Below, piece after piece: positions 8,864-17,975 of a stretch of 64,000 nucleotides of DNA. Origin of the DNA: Halalkalicoccus sp. NIPERK01 (lineage in GTDB: Archaea > Halobacteriota > Halobacteria > Halobacteriales > Halalkalicoccaceae); contig NZ_JASVVV010000006.1 of NCBI RefSeq assembly GCF_030287405.1, positions 117,795-181,794 on the forward strand, read 5' to 3'. Both the position numbers and the translations under genes were made by a program. Positions within the stretch are counted from its first letter, which is position 1. Each line of letters opens with the position of its first letter. The notes under the pieces are model-generated. The model did no database searches and was not told the DNA's origin. It saw only the letters and a list, made by a program, of their open reading frames with translations.

Positions 8864-9664
8864 TTACCCGAGCGCTCCGATTCGGTCCCGTCGTTCGATC
8901 TCTGCGACGACATCCTTCAGTAATTCTATATATTTTCTTGGATTCTCCCTGATCACGAGTCCGTGTGCTGGAAGGATCACAGCCGGATCGTAGGTGTGTT
9001 TTACCTGCTCGATCTCCCGTTGGACTTTTTCGACATCCACGTACTGGTGCCAAAAGAGTACACGGCCATGGAACTGGAGTAACCGAGTGCCGTCGAGTTC
9101 CGCGTCCAGTTCGTCGACGAAACGCAGTTGCTCACTCTCAAGGTGTGGGAACCCCATCCAGTCGACGGTGAACAGCATCCTTTCGGTTCGTTCGCTCATC
9201 CAAAGTGAGACAGGAGCGTCAAGGAAGGTCGCCTCGTGGAAGTCAACGACGTACTCCCCTAGATCGATAGAATCTCCCTCTCCTACCAAGTAAGCGTCGT
9301 CGAGCCGATACAGTTCATGATCGTCGCCGTAACGTGGGGCGACGACAGTCGGATCGTACTCAGCACAGATTGCGCTCGTACCACCTGCGTGCGGGACATC
9401 AGGATGAGATACGACGAGGTAGTCGAGATCGTCCTCAAGGAGAACATCGAGTTCTGATAGGATCTGACCGGTGCTCGCTGGAGAGAGCGTGTCTAGTAAG
9501 AGTGTCGCGTCTCCACCGTCAAGGAGGTAGGCGCATTGGGGAATATGAACGGACTGTCCTTTATCGTACCAACTCGGAACCGGGTCCATCTCTTCGATCA
9601 TTCCAGATCGATCTGGTCCCGGTTCATACAGCCAGTAAACACCCGGTCGAATTTCCCGGTGCAT
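8864..9664 (-). CDS. metallo-beta-lactamase-fold hydrolase
   Basis: 266 residues starting at ATG 9664, 4 nt after the M20 stop; the open frame reaches 9790 but that part overlaps the M20 gene. Metal motifs are SHPDVPHAGG (about 105-114), TVDWMG and LPAHGLV. It shares the HxDxPHxG signature and the FWHQYVD-type segment (WLRYVD in the paralogue) with the gene at 8111-8851. Likely a cytoplasmic hydrolase or oxygen-sensing-type protein processing the transported substrate; the specific reaction is not evident. Confidence 0.8.
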   Translation of the reverse strand: MHREIRPGVYWLYEPGPDRSGMIEEMDPVPSWYDKGQSVHIPQCAYLLDGGDATLLLDTLSPASTGQILSELDVLLEDDLDYLVVSHPDVPHAGGTSAICAEYDPTVVAPRYGDDHELYRLDDAYLVGEGDSIDLGEYVVDFHEATFLDAPVSLWMSERTERMLFTVDWMGFPHLESEQLRFVDELDAELDGTRLLQFHGRVLFWHQYVDVEKVQREIEQVKHTYDPAVILPAHGLVIRENPRKYIELLKDVVAEIERRDRIGALG

Positions 9665-9668
9665 GGCG

Positions 9669-11018
9669 TTAGAGTTCCTCAGTATTGGGGGCCCGCTGCA
9701 GGAACTGTGCAGTCGTCTCGATTCCGTTCCGGAAACAGTCCAAGTCAAGGTGCTCATTCGGCGAATGATTCCCTTGATCAGGATTCGCATACGGGACGAC
9801 CAGCACTGGAACGTTCAGTTCGGTTCGGAAATATGCCGCGGGAAGACTGCCTCCCAGTAATGGCATTTCGACTGGCTCTACACCCCACACCTCCGTGAGG
9901 GCCGTCGTGAGTGGTGTCGCCGCTGGCGTGTCAAGTGGGGTCTTCATCGGCGGAAACGACCCCATCTTCGTTACCTCAACGTTGGGATTCTCACGCTTGA
10001 CATGGTCGGTGATCCGCTTAAAAACTCGCTCGGGGTCCTGATTCGGCACGAGCCGGGAGTCGAGCTTAGCGGTCGCTCGGTGGGGGATAATCGTCTTCTT
10101 CCCTTCACCTTCGTAGCCACTCGAGAGGCCATTGATAGTCAACGTTGGCTTCAACAGCAGCCGTTCGTAATACGGATCATCGGTGGCAAATTCGCTGATT
10201 CCGAGATCTCCCTTCAGAGCCTCCTCATCAACCGGAATGCCCGCAACCAGTTCGCGATCCGCAGCCGAAATAGCGACGTCTTCGTGGAATCCCTCGATCG
10301 TCACTTCATCACCATCGAACATCGAGGAGACGACAGCGATCAGCTCGTTGGCCGCATTCGGGATTGGCCCCCCGAAGTTGCCCGAATGCAAGTCTGCGTT
10401 CGCCGTTTCGAGATCGAGCTGGTAGGAGAGGATTCCCCGATTACCGTAGATGAGGGTCGGTCGCCGTGACGCGTGCATTGGTCCATCCGCGACGTAAACG
10501 AGGTCCGTGCCCCCAAGCTCCGTTGGAGCGTCACTGAGGTACTCAATCAGGCCACGACTCCCGCTTTCCTCGCCGCCCTCGATCACCAGTTTGACGTTGA
10601 CCTCGAGATCACTGCCGGCGCGATTCAACGCGTCGATCGCGAAGACATGTGTGAGGAACTGGCCTTTGTTATCCCCAGCCCCACGAGCATATATCGAGTC
10701 ATTGCGGATCGTCGGTTCGAACGCTGGCGACTCCCAGTCGTCCTGAGCCCCCGGTGGTTGTACGTCGTAGTGTCCATAGAACGTGACCGTCGGTAGCGAC
10801 TCGTCACCACCGCGTTCGGCGTAGACGAGCGGGTACCTACTCGTCTCGATCCGCTGGACTCGATCGAACTGGTATCCGTCGAGCACCGACAGCAACAGCT
10901 CCGCGCAGCGTTCCATCCCTTCCCCTGTCGCACTGATGCTCGGTTGGGCCAATAGTTCGAACAGGTCGGATTGGTACGCCGAGAGCCGGTCATCTATCAC
11001 GGCTGTTATCTCATTCAT
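9669..11018 (-). CDS. M20-family dipeptidase/carboxypeptidase
   Basis: 449 residues from ATG 11018, preceded by AGGTGA at suitable spacing and overlapping the upstream stop by 8 nt; GTG 11027 is an alternative. Metal and catalytic motifs of carnosinase-like M20 enzymes appear in order: YGHYDVQPPG, ARGAGDNKGQ, IEGGEESGS, then GGSLPAAYF and NHSPNEH near the end. A co-catalytic zinc dipeptidase acting in the cytoplasm on what the ABC transporter imports is the simplest reading. Confidence 0.9.
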   Translation of the reverse strand: MNEITAVIDDRLSAYQSDLFELLAQPSISATGEGMERCAELLLSVLDGYQFDRVQRIETSRYPLVYAERGGDESLPTVTFYGHYDVQPPGAQDDWESPAFEPTIRNDSIYARGAGDNKGQFLTHVFAIDALNRAGSDLEVNVKLVIEGGEESGSRGLIEYLSDAPTELGGTDLVYVADGPMHASRRPTLIYGNRGILSYQLDLETANADLHSGNFGGPIPNAANELIAVVSSMFDGDEVTIEGFHEDVAISAADRELVAGIPVDEEALKGDLGISEFATDDPYYERLLLKPTLTINGLSSGYEGEGKKTIIPHRATAKLDSRLVPNQDPERVFKRITDHVKRENPNVEVTKMGSFPPMKTPLDTPAATPLTTALTEVWGVEPVEMPLLGGSLPAAYFRTELNVPVLVVPYANPDQGNHSPNEHLDLDCFRNGIETTAQFLQRAPNTEEL

Positions 11019-11772
11019 GGGAATCACCTCGTTCGGTTCGAATACGCTCGGAAAACGCGCTCACGAGTCGAGTCGTCACCTCTTTTCCGAGTTCGGGTGT
11101 CGCATAAGTCGGATCACCCATATGGCCCAATTCCGTCACCTCATCGAGGCCGTTCGTCATCAGTTTCGATGTCGAAACGTTACCAGTGAATCCCGGTGTG
11201 AACTCCTCTTCGAGCACGAGATCCGGACGCAGATGCAATACGGATGCAGTCACTGCCGCACCACCGTGTCCTCGAGCTTTGGAGGGGATGTCCATTTGAG
11301 CCAAACTTGCCATCAACGGGTCGATTAGTAGCTCCTTATCGAGTAGCGTGATGATCTGTGCATCGGCCTCGTCCGCGATGGACGGTAGGATCGCATTCAT
11401 TGCTGGGAAGTTCCCGCCGTGGAGCGAAAACAGAACGATATGGTCGAAGCCATGGGAGTCGAGGCTCCGACAGTAGTCCTCTAGCACACGCATCAGTGTT
11501 TCCGGTCGGTAACTGATGGTCCCGCTGAAACCCATGTGGTGGTCCGAGCATCCTGGTCGGATGACGGGGGCAACAACTGCATCACCGAGATCCTTTGCCA
11601 CCTCCACCCCGATAGCTTCGGCCCAGGCGGCGTCTTTCAGGATTCCGAGGTGTGGCCCGTGCTGTTCGACGGATCCAGCGGGAACGAGGACTGTCTTCAC
11701 CCCGCGGTTGATCGCCGATTCGATTTCTACCCATGTCAACTCCTCCAGCAACTTCGATCTAAGTTCTATCAT
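11011..11772 (-). CDS. creatininase-family amidohydrolase (variant metal site)
   Basis: 253 residues with creatininase-family motifs PAGSVEQHGPHL (about 31-42) and FSLHGGNFPA. The usual HxGExET-type motif reads GHGGAAVTA, so the conserved acidic residue is missing; the family member at 24467-25285 keeps it (HGGEFETS). Start ATG 11772 overlaps the DppF stop by 4 nt. Family enzymes hydrolyse cyclic or linear amides (creatinine, formamides, MftE-type peptide cleavage). Activity of this variant is uncertain. Confidence 0.8.
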   Translation of the reverse strand: MIELRSKLLEELTWVEIESAINRGVKTVLVPAGSVEQHGPHLGILKDAAWAEAIGVEVAKDLGDAVVAPVIRPGCSDHHMGFSGTISYRPETLMRVLEDYCRSLDSHGFDHIVLFSLHGGNFPAMNAILPSIADEADAQIITLLDKELLIDPLMASLAQMDIPSKARGHGGAAVTASVLHLRPDLVLEEEFTPGFTGNVSTSKLMTNGLDEVTELGHMGDPTYATPELGKEVTTRLVSAFSERIRTERGDSHE

Positions 11773-12821
11773 ATCGATTTCGTTGTTTCAGCCGTCTCAG
11801 TAGCGTATTCATCGTAGAGAACACATCGTGCGTGTCGACCCTCGTCAACAGGGAACATGGGTGGTTCTCCATTCGTACAGTGTGGCATCGCCTCTGGACA
11901 TCGATCGTAAAACCGACACCGGTTCATTGTCTCTGTCAAGTCTGGGACCTCTCCTTCTAGCTCGACAGGTTCACGATCGATATCGGGATCAATAATCGGC
12001 ATCGAGCCGACCAGAGCCTGCGTGTACGGGTGTTTTGGATCGGAAATTATACTCTCCGTCGGGCCGACCTCAACGAGTTTTCCAGCGTACATGACACCGA
12101 TCCGGTCACACATATGTTTTAATAGTGATAGGTCGTGGCTGATGTACACGGCCGTAAGTCCGAACTCCTTTTGGAGCCTCTCGAAGAGATCGAGAATACT
12201 CGCTCGGATACTCACGTCGAGCATGCTCGCCGGCTCGTCTGCGAGAAGGAATGAAGGATCCAGTGCCAGCGCGCGTGCGATACCAACCCGCTGGCGCTCT
12301 CCCCCGCTCAGTTCCGAGGGATATTCCTCAGCGTACGCCTGTGCTGGCCGGAGGCCGGCGTTTTCAAGGGTCTCGTAGACTTTGTTCGCTCGCTCCTCCG
12401 GTGTTCCGATATCATGGACATCGAGTGGTTCCTTCACCCACCGATAGACAGTCCACTTGGGATTCAGTGACTGATACGGATCTTGATGAATGATCTGTGC
12501 CTCTCGACGGAAATCAAACAGTTCATCGGCGGTGAATTCGCTTATATCTGTCCCGTCGAAGTAGATGTGTCCACTTGTTGGATCGTGGAGACGGATCGCT
12601 GTTTTTCCGAGAGTCGTCTTGCCGCACCCTGACTCGCCTGCCAGACCAAACGTCTCACCCTCTTTCACCGAGAGGGTGACGCCATCCACGGCGTGAACGT
12701 ATTCCCGATCCCCGCGGTTGAAGAGCCGAGAAACGATGCCTTCGTTAACAGGGAAGTGCTTGACAAGGTTCTCGACAGCGAGTTTGGCCTCCTCAGGGAC
12801 AACCTCGCGTCTGTCACTCAT
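11769..12821 (-). CDS. peptide ABC transporter ATP-binding protein (DppF/OppF type)
   Basis: 350 residues from ATG 12821, which overlaps the DppD stop by 8 nt; the longer open frame to 12947 lies inside dppD. Walker [11 protein letters not shown]-loop [12 protein letters not shown], signature LSGGERQR, Walker B LLADEP and switch His ISHDL are intact. The C-terminal oligopeptide extension has the cysteine set [14 protein letters not shown] typical of Opp/Dpp ATPases. It energises import with DppD and the two permeases. Confidence 0.95.
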   Translation of the reverse strand: MSDRREVVPEEAKLAVENLVKHFPVNEGIVSRLFNRGDREYVHAVDGVTLSVKEGETFGLAGESGCGKTTLGKTAIRLHDPTSGHIYFDGTDISEFTADELFDFRREAQIIHQDPYQSLNPKWTVYRWVKEPLDVHDIGTPEERANKVYETLENAGLRPAQAYAEEYPSELSGGERQRVGIARALALDPSFLLADEPASMLDVSIRASILDLFERLQKEFGLTAVYISHDLSLLKHMCDRIGVMYAGKLVEVGPTESIISDPKHPYTQALVGSMPIIDPDIDREPVELEGEVPDLTETMNRCRFYDRCPEAMPHCTNGEPPMFPVDEGRHARCVLYDEYATETAETTKSI

Positions 12822-13872
12822 TGTTGCCTCCATCCGAAGCAGCTTCCTTCGTCCGCGTACGTAGCTTCTGCCACGTCTCGCGTTTGCTGGCCTCTTCGCG
12901 GAGGAGTTCGGTCTCGTCAGCTCGATGGCACTCAACGACGTGTCCACTCTCGAACTCCTCCGGTTCAGGTGTCTCCTCCCAGCATTGGTCCTCAGCGAAC
13001 GGACATCTGGGGGCGAACCGGCAGCCTTCGTCAGGGTCGGTAAGCTCGGGCGGCGTTCCAGGGATCGATATCAGTTCCTGTGAATCTGCAGTTATGTCTG
13101 GAAACGCATTTCTAAGCCCAAGCGTGTACGGATGGCGAGGATTCCTGATAATTGTATCGGCATCAGCACACTCCACAACCCGGCCACCATACATCACCGC
13201 GATCCGATCACAGGTCTCCGAGACAACGGACATATCATGGGTGATCAGTATCATGGCGGTGTTGAACTCCTCTTGGAGTTCAGAGATGGTCTGCAGGATC
13301 CGGTCCTGAATCACAACGTCGAGTGCGGTCGTTGGTTCATCTGCGAGGACGACCGCGGGATTGACCGCCAGTGCAAGCGCGATCATCGCCCGCTGAGCCA
13401 TCCCTCCGGAGAACTGGTGGGGATAATCGTCGATCCGGTCGCGGTCGAGACCGAGCTTTTCGAACAGCTCCTCTGCCCGTGCTCGAGCCTCGGCTTTGGA
13501 CGTGTCAGATTCATGGGCCCGAATCACCTCGACGATCTGGTCGCAGACGGTATGAACGGGGTCGAACCCGTTCATCGCGTTCTGCGGAATCATCGAGATT
13601 TCCTTCCAACGAAGGTCTCGCCGGACCTCCTGCATCGACATCTCCGTGATGTCCTTTCCCCGATACTCGATCGTTCCCTCGACGATCTCCCCGTTGTCCG
13701 GGAGGAGTCGAATGATCGATTTAGCAACGGTCGTTTTGCCACTGCCACTCTCTCCAACGAGCCCGAGCGTCTCGTTGGGGGACACCGATAGAGACACACC
13801 GTCCACCGCGGCGACGTTGCCCCCCTCTGTTCGATAGTACGTCTTCAGTCCATCAATGCGTACTAGCGTCAT
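12814..13872 (-). CDS. peptide ABC transporter ATP-binding protein (DppD/OppD type)
   Basis: 352 residues. Walker A GESGSGKTT, Q-loop MIPQNAMNG, signature FSGGMAQR, Walker B LADEP and ITHDMS are present, with the C-terminal CRFAPRCPFAEDQC cysteine motif of the oligopeptide subfamily. The signature has MAQ where the consensus is MRQ, common in this subfamily. 117 nt separate it from the permease upstream. Confidence 0.95.
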   Translation of the reverse strand: MTLVRIDGLKTYYRTEGGNVAAVDGVSLSVSPNETLGLVGESGSGKTTVAKSIIRLLPDNGEIVEGTIEYRGKDITEMSMQEVRRDLRWKEISMIPQNAMNGFDPVHTVCDQIVEVIRAHESDTSKAEARARAEELFEKLGLDRDRIDDYPHQFSGGMAQRAMIALALAVNPAVVLADEPTTALDVVIQDRILQTISELQEEFNTAMILITHDMSVVSETCDRIAVMYGGRVVECADADTIIRNPRHPYTLGLRNAFPDITADSQELISIPGTPPELTDPDEGCRFAPRCPFAEDQCWEETPEPEEFESGHVVECHRADETELLREEASKRETWQKLRTRTKEAASDGGNNE

Positions 13873-13989
13873 TCGGATGGTCCCCTCCGCTGGGTTCGTG
13901 TTGAGTTTCTCGAGGCACTATGACGCGCCAGCGACTGTACTCGATTTCGGTCGGACGTTTTCGTCCGGTCAGTTCGTAGTATACTCATT

Positions 13990-14934
13990 TCATTCGGAAT
14001 GACGGAGTTCTGGATTGGTAACCTGCTCAAGCGCACGTCCGATGAAGAACACAGACATCACCATCAGCATGATACAAATCCCGGGCGGTGCTACCCACCA
14101 CCAAGCGAATCGAATAGCGTCAGCCGTGTAGGCGTTAAAGAGCATCTGGCCCCACGACGTCATGCTTGGATCACCGAATCCGAGGAACGAGATGCTCGCC
14201 TCCGCGATGACCGCCCATGCGACCGAGAACGAACCATAGAGGAAGGCTAACGGGAGCACATTCGGAAGAATATGGAGGTACATAATGCGGAGGTCACTCG
14301 CACCAATGGCCCGCGCTGATTCAACGTATGGGCGTTGCTTGTGACTGAGAACCTGTGATCGGATTACGCGGGCGGTCGAGCGCCAGAGGATTAGGCTGAT
14401 AACGATAACGATGCTCCAAAGGCTCGGACCTAAGAGAAACACCAGCACGAGGACGAAGGGGAGGAAAGGCAGCCCATATGCGATATCCGCGAGACGCATC
14501 AGGCCGTCATCCACCCATCCGCCGAAATATCCGCTAACGAGCCCGATGTTCACACCGATAAATACGGAAACGAACGCGGCGAGGAATCCGATAAACAGTG
14601 ACACTCGGGCACCAACGATGACCTGCGATGCGACATCGCGGCCAAGATTTGTCGTCCCCAATGGGTGGGTGAGAGACGGCTCTACAAGTCGAAGCGCGGA
14701 GCCATCGGCAGCACGGTTGATAGTGGTCGGATCGTGAGGGGCGAGGTATTGACCAAGTAGACCCATTAATACGAAGAAGAAGAGGATGGTCACGCCAGCC
14801 TGTCCCATCCGATTGTCGCGCAATGAGCCAATAATTTCGGACAACTGCTCGCCAAACCGGTCAGTTACAGCCAGTCCACGAGCACCTCCTAAAAGGGAAT
14901 CGGAAATTCCAGTCCGCTCGCTGTCAGTTCCCAT
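13990..14934 (-). CDS. peptide ABC transporter permease (DppC type)
   Basis: 314 residues with the DppC layout: an N-terminal cytoplasmic segment, first membrane helix near 46-64 (VTILFFFVLMGLLGQYLAP), then about five more helices in the BPD_transp_1 domain. The EAA loop region reads ESARAIGASDLRIMYLHILP, which contacts the ATPases. A TNLGRDV-type motif (about 95-101) precedes the domain as in other DppC proteins. Confidence 0.93.
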   Translation of the reverse strand: MGTDSERTGISDSLLGGARGLAVTDRFGEQLSEIIGSLRDNRMGQAGVTILFFFVLMGLLGQYLAPHDPTTINRAADGSALRLVEPSLTHPLGTTNLGRDVASQVIVGARVSLFIGFLAAFVSVFIGVNIGLVSGYFGGWVDDGLMRLADIAYGLPFLPFVLVLVFLLGPSLWSIVIVISLILWRSTARVIRSQVLSHKQRPYVESARAIGASDLRIMYLHILPNVLPLAFLYGSFSVAWAVIAEASISFLGFGDPSMTSWGQMLFNAYTADAIRFAWWWVAPPGICIMLMVMSVFFIGRALEQVTNPELRHSE

Positions 14935-15023
14935 CGCTACATCCTCCCGTTGCCGTTACGATATCCGTTCGTCCTATCGTGTGTCGTCTACTCGTTATCG
15001 TATCTGTTCTGATCATGGTCGTC

Positions 15024-16001
15024 TCAGTCATACTGCACCCGCGGATCGAGATAGCCGTACGCGAGGTCGGCCACGAAGTTCATCATGATGACCACTGACC
15101 CCATAAGGAAGAACGTCCCCATGGCGACAGGGTAGTCATTGTAGTGAATGGACTCAACCATCTCTCGTCCCATTCCGGGCCAATTGAACACCGTTTCGAT
15201 TATCAGGGAGCCGCCGATTGCTGTCCCAGAGACGATGGCCATCACGGTGACGAGTGGTAACACGGAATTTCTAGCCGCGTGGCGAAACAGGATTTGGTGT
15301 TCGGGTAGCCCTTCTGCCTTTTTGATTTCGATGAAGTCGGCCTTCAAGACGTCTAGCATCGTGTTTCGCATCAGCAGCATCGGAGTCGCCATGTAGTAGA
15401 TGGCGCCAGCCATCATCGGCAGGATCATGTGATATACGAAGTCCCAAGCGAGATACCGTCCTACGAAACTGCCAGTTTCCGTTCCGATAGCACGCATCCC
15501 ACCCGATGGGAACAAGCCAAGCCAGAAGGAAAAGATCGACAGGACGATAATGCCTGTCCAAAACTCCGGCGAGGAACGAGCCATCAGTGCGACAACAATT
15601 CCGCCCCGCTCAAACGTGGTCCCGCGATACCAGCCTAATAGTGCCCCGAACGTGATCCCGAGTACATATGCCACCACTAATGCGGAACCCATCAGGATGA
15701 TCGTGTTCCAGAACTTCACAACGAGAATATCCCAGACGGGCTCGTTATATCGGAACGATGTCCCGAAATCTCCCGAGAGCAACTGACCGATGTAGTCGAC
15801 GTACTGCGTGTGAAGGGGTTGATTCAATCCAAGACGCTCGATCGTTGCTTCGCGAGCTGCCGGAGACATCCCCTGAGTGACGTACATCGAGGTCGGGTCC
15901 CCAGGTGCGGCCCGAAAGAGGACGAAGAGGATAGTGACGAATACCCAGAAGGTGAGAATCAACTGAGCGATGCGTCGAACGACGAACTCTTGGAGCCCCA
16001 T
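15024..16001 (-). CDS. peptide ABC transporter permease (DppB type)
   Basis: 325 residues, DppB layout: first membrane helix near 9-30, periplasm-side loop with RLGLNQPLHTQYVDYI, SGDFGTSF, then five further helices. The EAA loop is KKAEGLPEHQILFRHAARN, followed by IETVFNWPGMG, a DppB hallmark. It is the second gene of the operon after the binding protein (108 nt downstream). Confidence 0.93.
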   Translation of the reverse strand: MGLQEFVVRRIAQLILTFWVFVTILFVLFRAAPGDPTSMYVTQGMSPAAREATIERLGLNQPLHTQYVDYIGQLLSGDFGTSFRYNEPVWDILVVKFWNTIILMGSALVVAYVLGITFGALLGWYRGTTFERGGIVVALMARSSPEFWTGIIVLSIFSFWLGLFPSGGMRAIGTETGSFVGRYLAWDFVYHMILPMMAGAIYYMATPMLLMRNTMLDVLKADFIEIKKAEGLPEHQILFRHAARNSVLPLVTVMAIVSGTAIGGSLIIETVFNWPGMGREMVESIHYNDYPVAMGTFFLMGSVVIMMNFVADLAYGYLDPRVQYD

Positions 16002-16109
16002 TACCGATCCTCCATTAGCGCATTTTCACGCGAGTGCCGCCTCCTTCGGATAGTCGATGATGGCGACTTTTCTGCGCTTGGGCGAACGAGTGACTCCGTT
16101 CTAGCCACG

Positions 16110-17759
16110 TCATTCCTCCGGATAGTATAGTCGGCCGTTTTCGAGCGTGTATCCGGCCTCCTCAAGGGTCGCCTGTGCCCTTCCGAGATCGTTTCCGAAC
16201 TCCCGGACATCAGGGTTGTGCCAAAACTCGTTGACCTCCGCGATGAACGTGTGGGTCACAGTCGCCATCCCATCCATCACGATATCAACGATATCCTGTT
16301 TCGGTATTGCATCTGCCAGCGCGTGTCTAACGGCGACGTCATCGAACGGTGCACGGTCAAGCTGGTAGTTAATGTGATACCAGCCATGGCTGTCGATCGA
16401 ACTGATACTGGCGTGGTCGACGTCTGATTCGAGTCTGTTGACCGTATCGGGGCCCGCAACCCATCCAATCATGTCCAACGATCCGTCTTCTAGTAATCTG
16501 ACCAGGCTCGACATATCGGACCCGGGGACCTTGATCAGCTCTGGGATGTTTGGCGGATTGAAATGGTCCTCGTTTGCTCGGAGAACCATTTGTTCGTCGC
16601 GGTTCCACTCAACGAACTCGAACGGCCCGCTTCCAATGGGTTCGGGGTTCTCCCACTCAACCGGTTCCGAGACGTTGTCCAACCCGTCGGGAACATCCTC
16701 CCAGATATGCTGGGGGATAATGAACACTTGACCAAGTCCGATCGGAATGAACGGTGCGAATGGCTCTTCGAACGAAAATTCGACCGTTAGGTCGTCGATG
16801 ATCTCAGTGGACTCAAGGGAATCGATGAACGAACCGAGGACGGCCGAGTGCTCCCCGAGATAATCGAAGGAGAACTTCACGTCCTCGATCGTCAAATCCT
16901 CGCCGTCGTGCCACTGTTGTCCGTCACGAATCGTCGCCCTGATCGTCGTTTCGTCGACCTCCTCGATCTCCTCGGCGAGCCAATTGCGTGGAGTGGCATC
17001 CGTGTCGATTCGGACGAGTTTGTCGTAGATGAGCCGCATTGTCTGCGTGTCGTGAGTCGCTGCCCCGTCAACTGGATTGAGGTTATTGACATCGGAAGGA
17101 TAGCCGAGGCTAATATGCTCAACACCATCCGCCGGGACAGAATCGACAGCCGTCCAGAAGGACATCAGTCCCTCCCCCATCATGTTCACGACCTCGTCAA
17201 AACGGTCCTCAAGATAGGGCATCGCCTGCGTCTGATTCGCGATAGGTGTCCGGGGCTGGTCCTCGGCGAATATTTCTTGGCATCGCAGAACGGCTTCTTG
17301 CCGTTCGTTCTCGTCGTATGTCTCCCGCTGCATTTCTGCATACTCGTCGTACTCGGTATTTTCGTAGTTCACCTGGTTGTTCCCCCCGTTATCTGTTTGA
17401 GAGGAATGGTGGAGCGAGTAGCAAAAGACGTCAGGGTCCAGACGTTCAGCCCGTCCTGCCCAATTGAGCGTGAATGCATCGAAATCCTGCTGGTTCATTG
17501 CTTGGTCGACGATCGAATTCCACGCTGTCGGATTGACGTTAACCTCGAATCCTAGTTCTCGCCAGTTGTCGGCGATGAGGTTACCGAATTCGTACCGAAC
17601 GGGATCGTAGTCCTGTGTTGTTACGATAAGTTCGATAGGCTCGACGGCTCCTTCTGCGCTACTTCCACCGAGACAGCCGGCCAGAGCAAGTGTCATGCCG
17701 CCCATGGCCCCTGCTGTACCTTGTAGTACTTCGCGACGGTTTTTGGTAACGTGTCGCAT
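16110..17759 (-). CDS. SBP_bac_5 substrate-binding lipoprotein with circularly permuted lobes
   Basis: 549 residues. Start ATG 17759 gives a Tat-lipoprotein signal: R8-R9, a hydrophobic stretch, and lipobox LAGC with C29. Unusually, residues about 42-205 read like the C-terminal lobe of DppA-type proteins (ADNWRELGFEVNVNPTAW, DPDVFCYSLHHSS, then EYDEYAEMQRETYDENER). Residues from about 214 (SLGYPSDVNNLNPVDG, then IRDGQQWHDGEDLTIEDV) read like their N-terminal start, and the protein ends at EEAGYTLENGRLYYPEE, exactly where the C-terminal lobe normally begins. This is a domain-order permutation rather than a truncation. It is the membrane-anchored receptor for the Dpp-like transporter. Confidence 0.9.
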   Translation of the reverse strand: MRHVTKNRREVLQGTAGAMGGMTLALAGCLGGSSAEGAVEPIELIVTTQDYDPVRYEFGNLIADNWRELGFEVNVNPTAWNSIVDQAMNQQDFDAFTLNWAGRAERLDPDVFCYSLHHSSQTDNGGNNQVNYENTEYDEYAEMQRETYDENERQEAVLRCQEIFAEDQPRTPIANQTQAMPYLEDRFDEVVNMMGEGLMSFWTAVDSVPADGVEHISLGYPSDVNNLNPVDGAATHDTQTMRLIYDKLVRIDTDATPRNWLAEEIEEVDETTIRATIRDGQQWHDGEDLTIEDVKFSFDYLGEHSAVLGSFIDSLESTEIIDDLTVEFSFEEPFAPFIPIGLGQVFIIPQHIWEDVPDGLDNVSEPVEWENPEPIGSGPFEFVEWNRDEQMVLRANEDHFNPPNIPELIKVPGSDMSSLVRLLEDGSLDMIGWVAGPDTVNRLESDVDHASISSIDSHGWYHINYQLDRAPFDDVAVRHALADAIPKQDIVDIVMDGMATVTHTFIAEVNEFWHNPDVREFGNDLGRAQATLEEAGYTLENGRLYYPEE

Positions 17760-17780
17760 ACGACGAGATGATATTGCTAC

Positions 17781-17790
17781 TACTTATATT
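17781..17790 (-). promoter_or_regulatory. TATA box for the ABC operon
   Basis: On the minus strand AATATAAGTA is centred about 26 nt before ATG 17759, giving a leaderless transcript for the operon. Confidence 0.55.
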
Positions 17791-17797
17791 TTTTCAT

Positions 17798-17812
17798 ACT
17801 ATAAGCTATAGT
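17798..17812. promoter_or_regulatory. 15-bp palindrome next to the ABC-operon promoter
   Basis: ACTATA-AGC-TATAGT is a perfect inverted repeat (6-bp arms, 3-nt spacer) immediately upstream of the operon's TATA box, in the spacer shared with the divergent Lrp/AsnC-like gene. It is a candidate binding site for that regulator. Confidence 0.35.
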
Positions 17813-17975
17813 CCTTTGAGATAGTGAAGTGAATCACGTTTTCAGGAAGATCTTTACGATAGGATCCTCAAACACAGGGTATAACCCCTCTCACACATGA
17901 TCACGTTCGCTGGTCGTATGACAGACTTGATGAAAACAGTGATGTTTGAAAGTTGGTAATAGAGACAGAGTTCCA

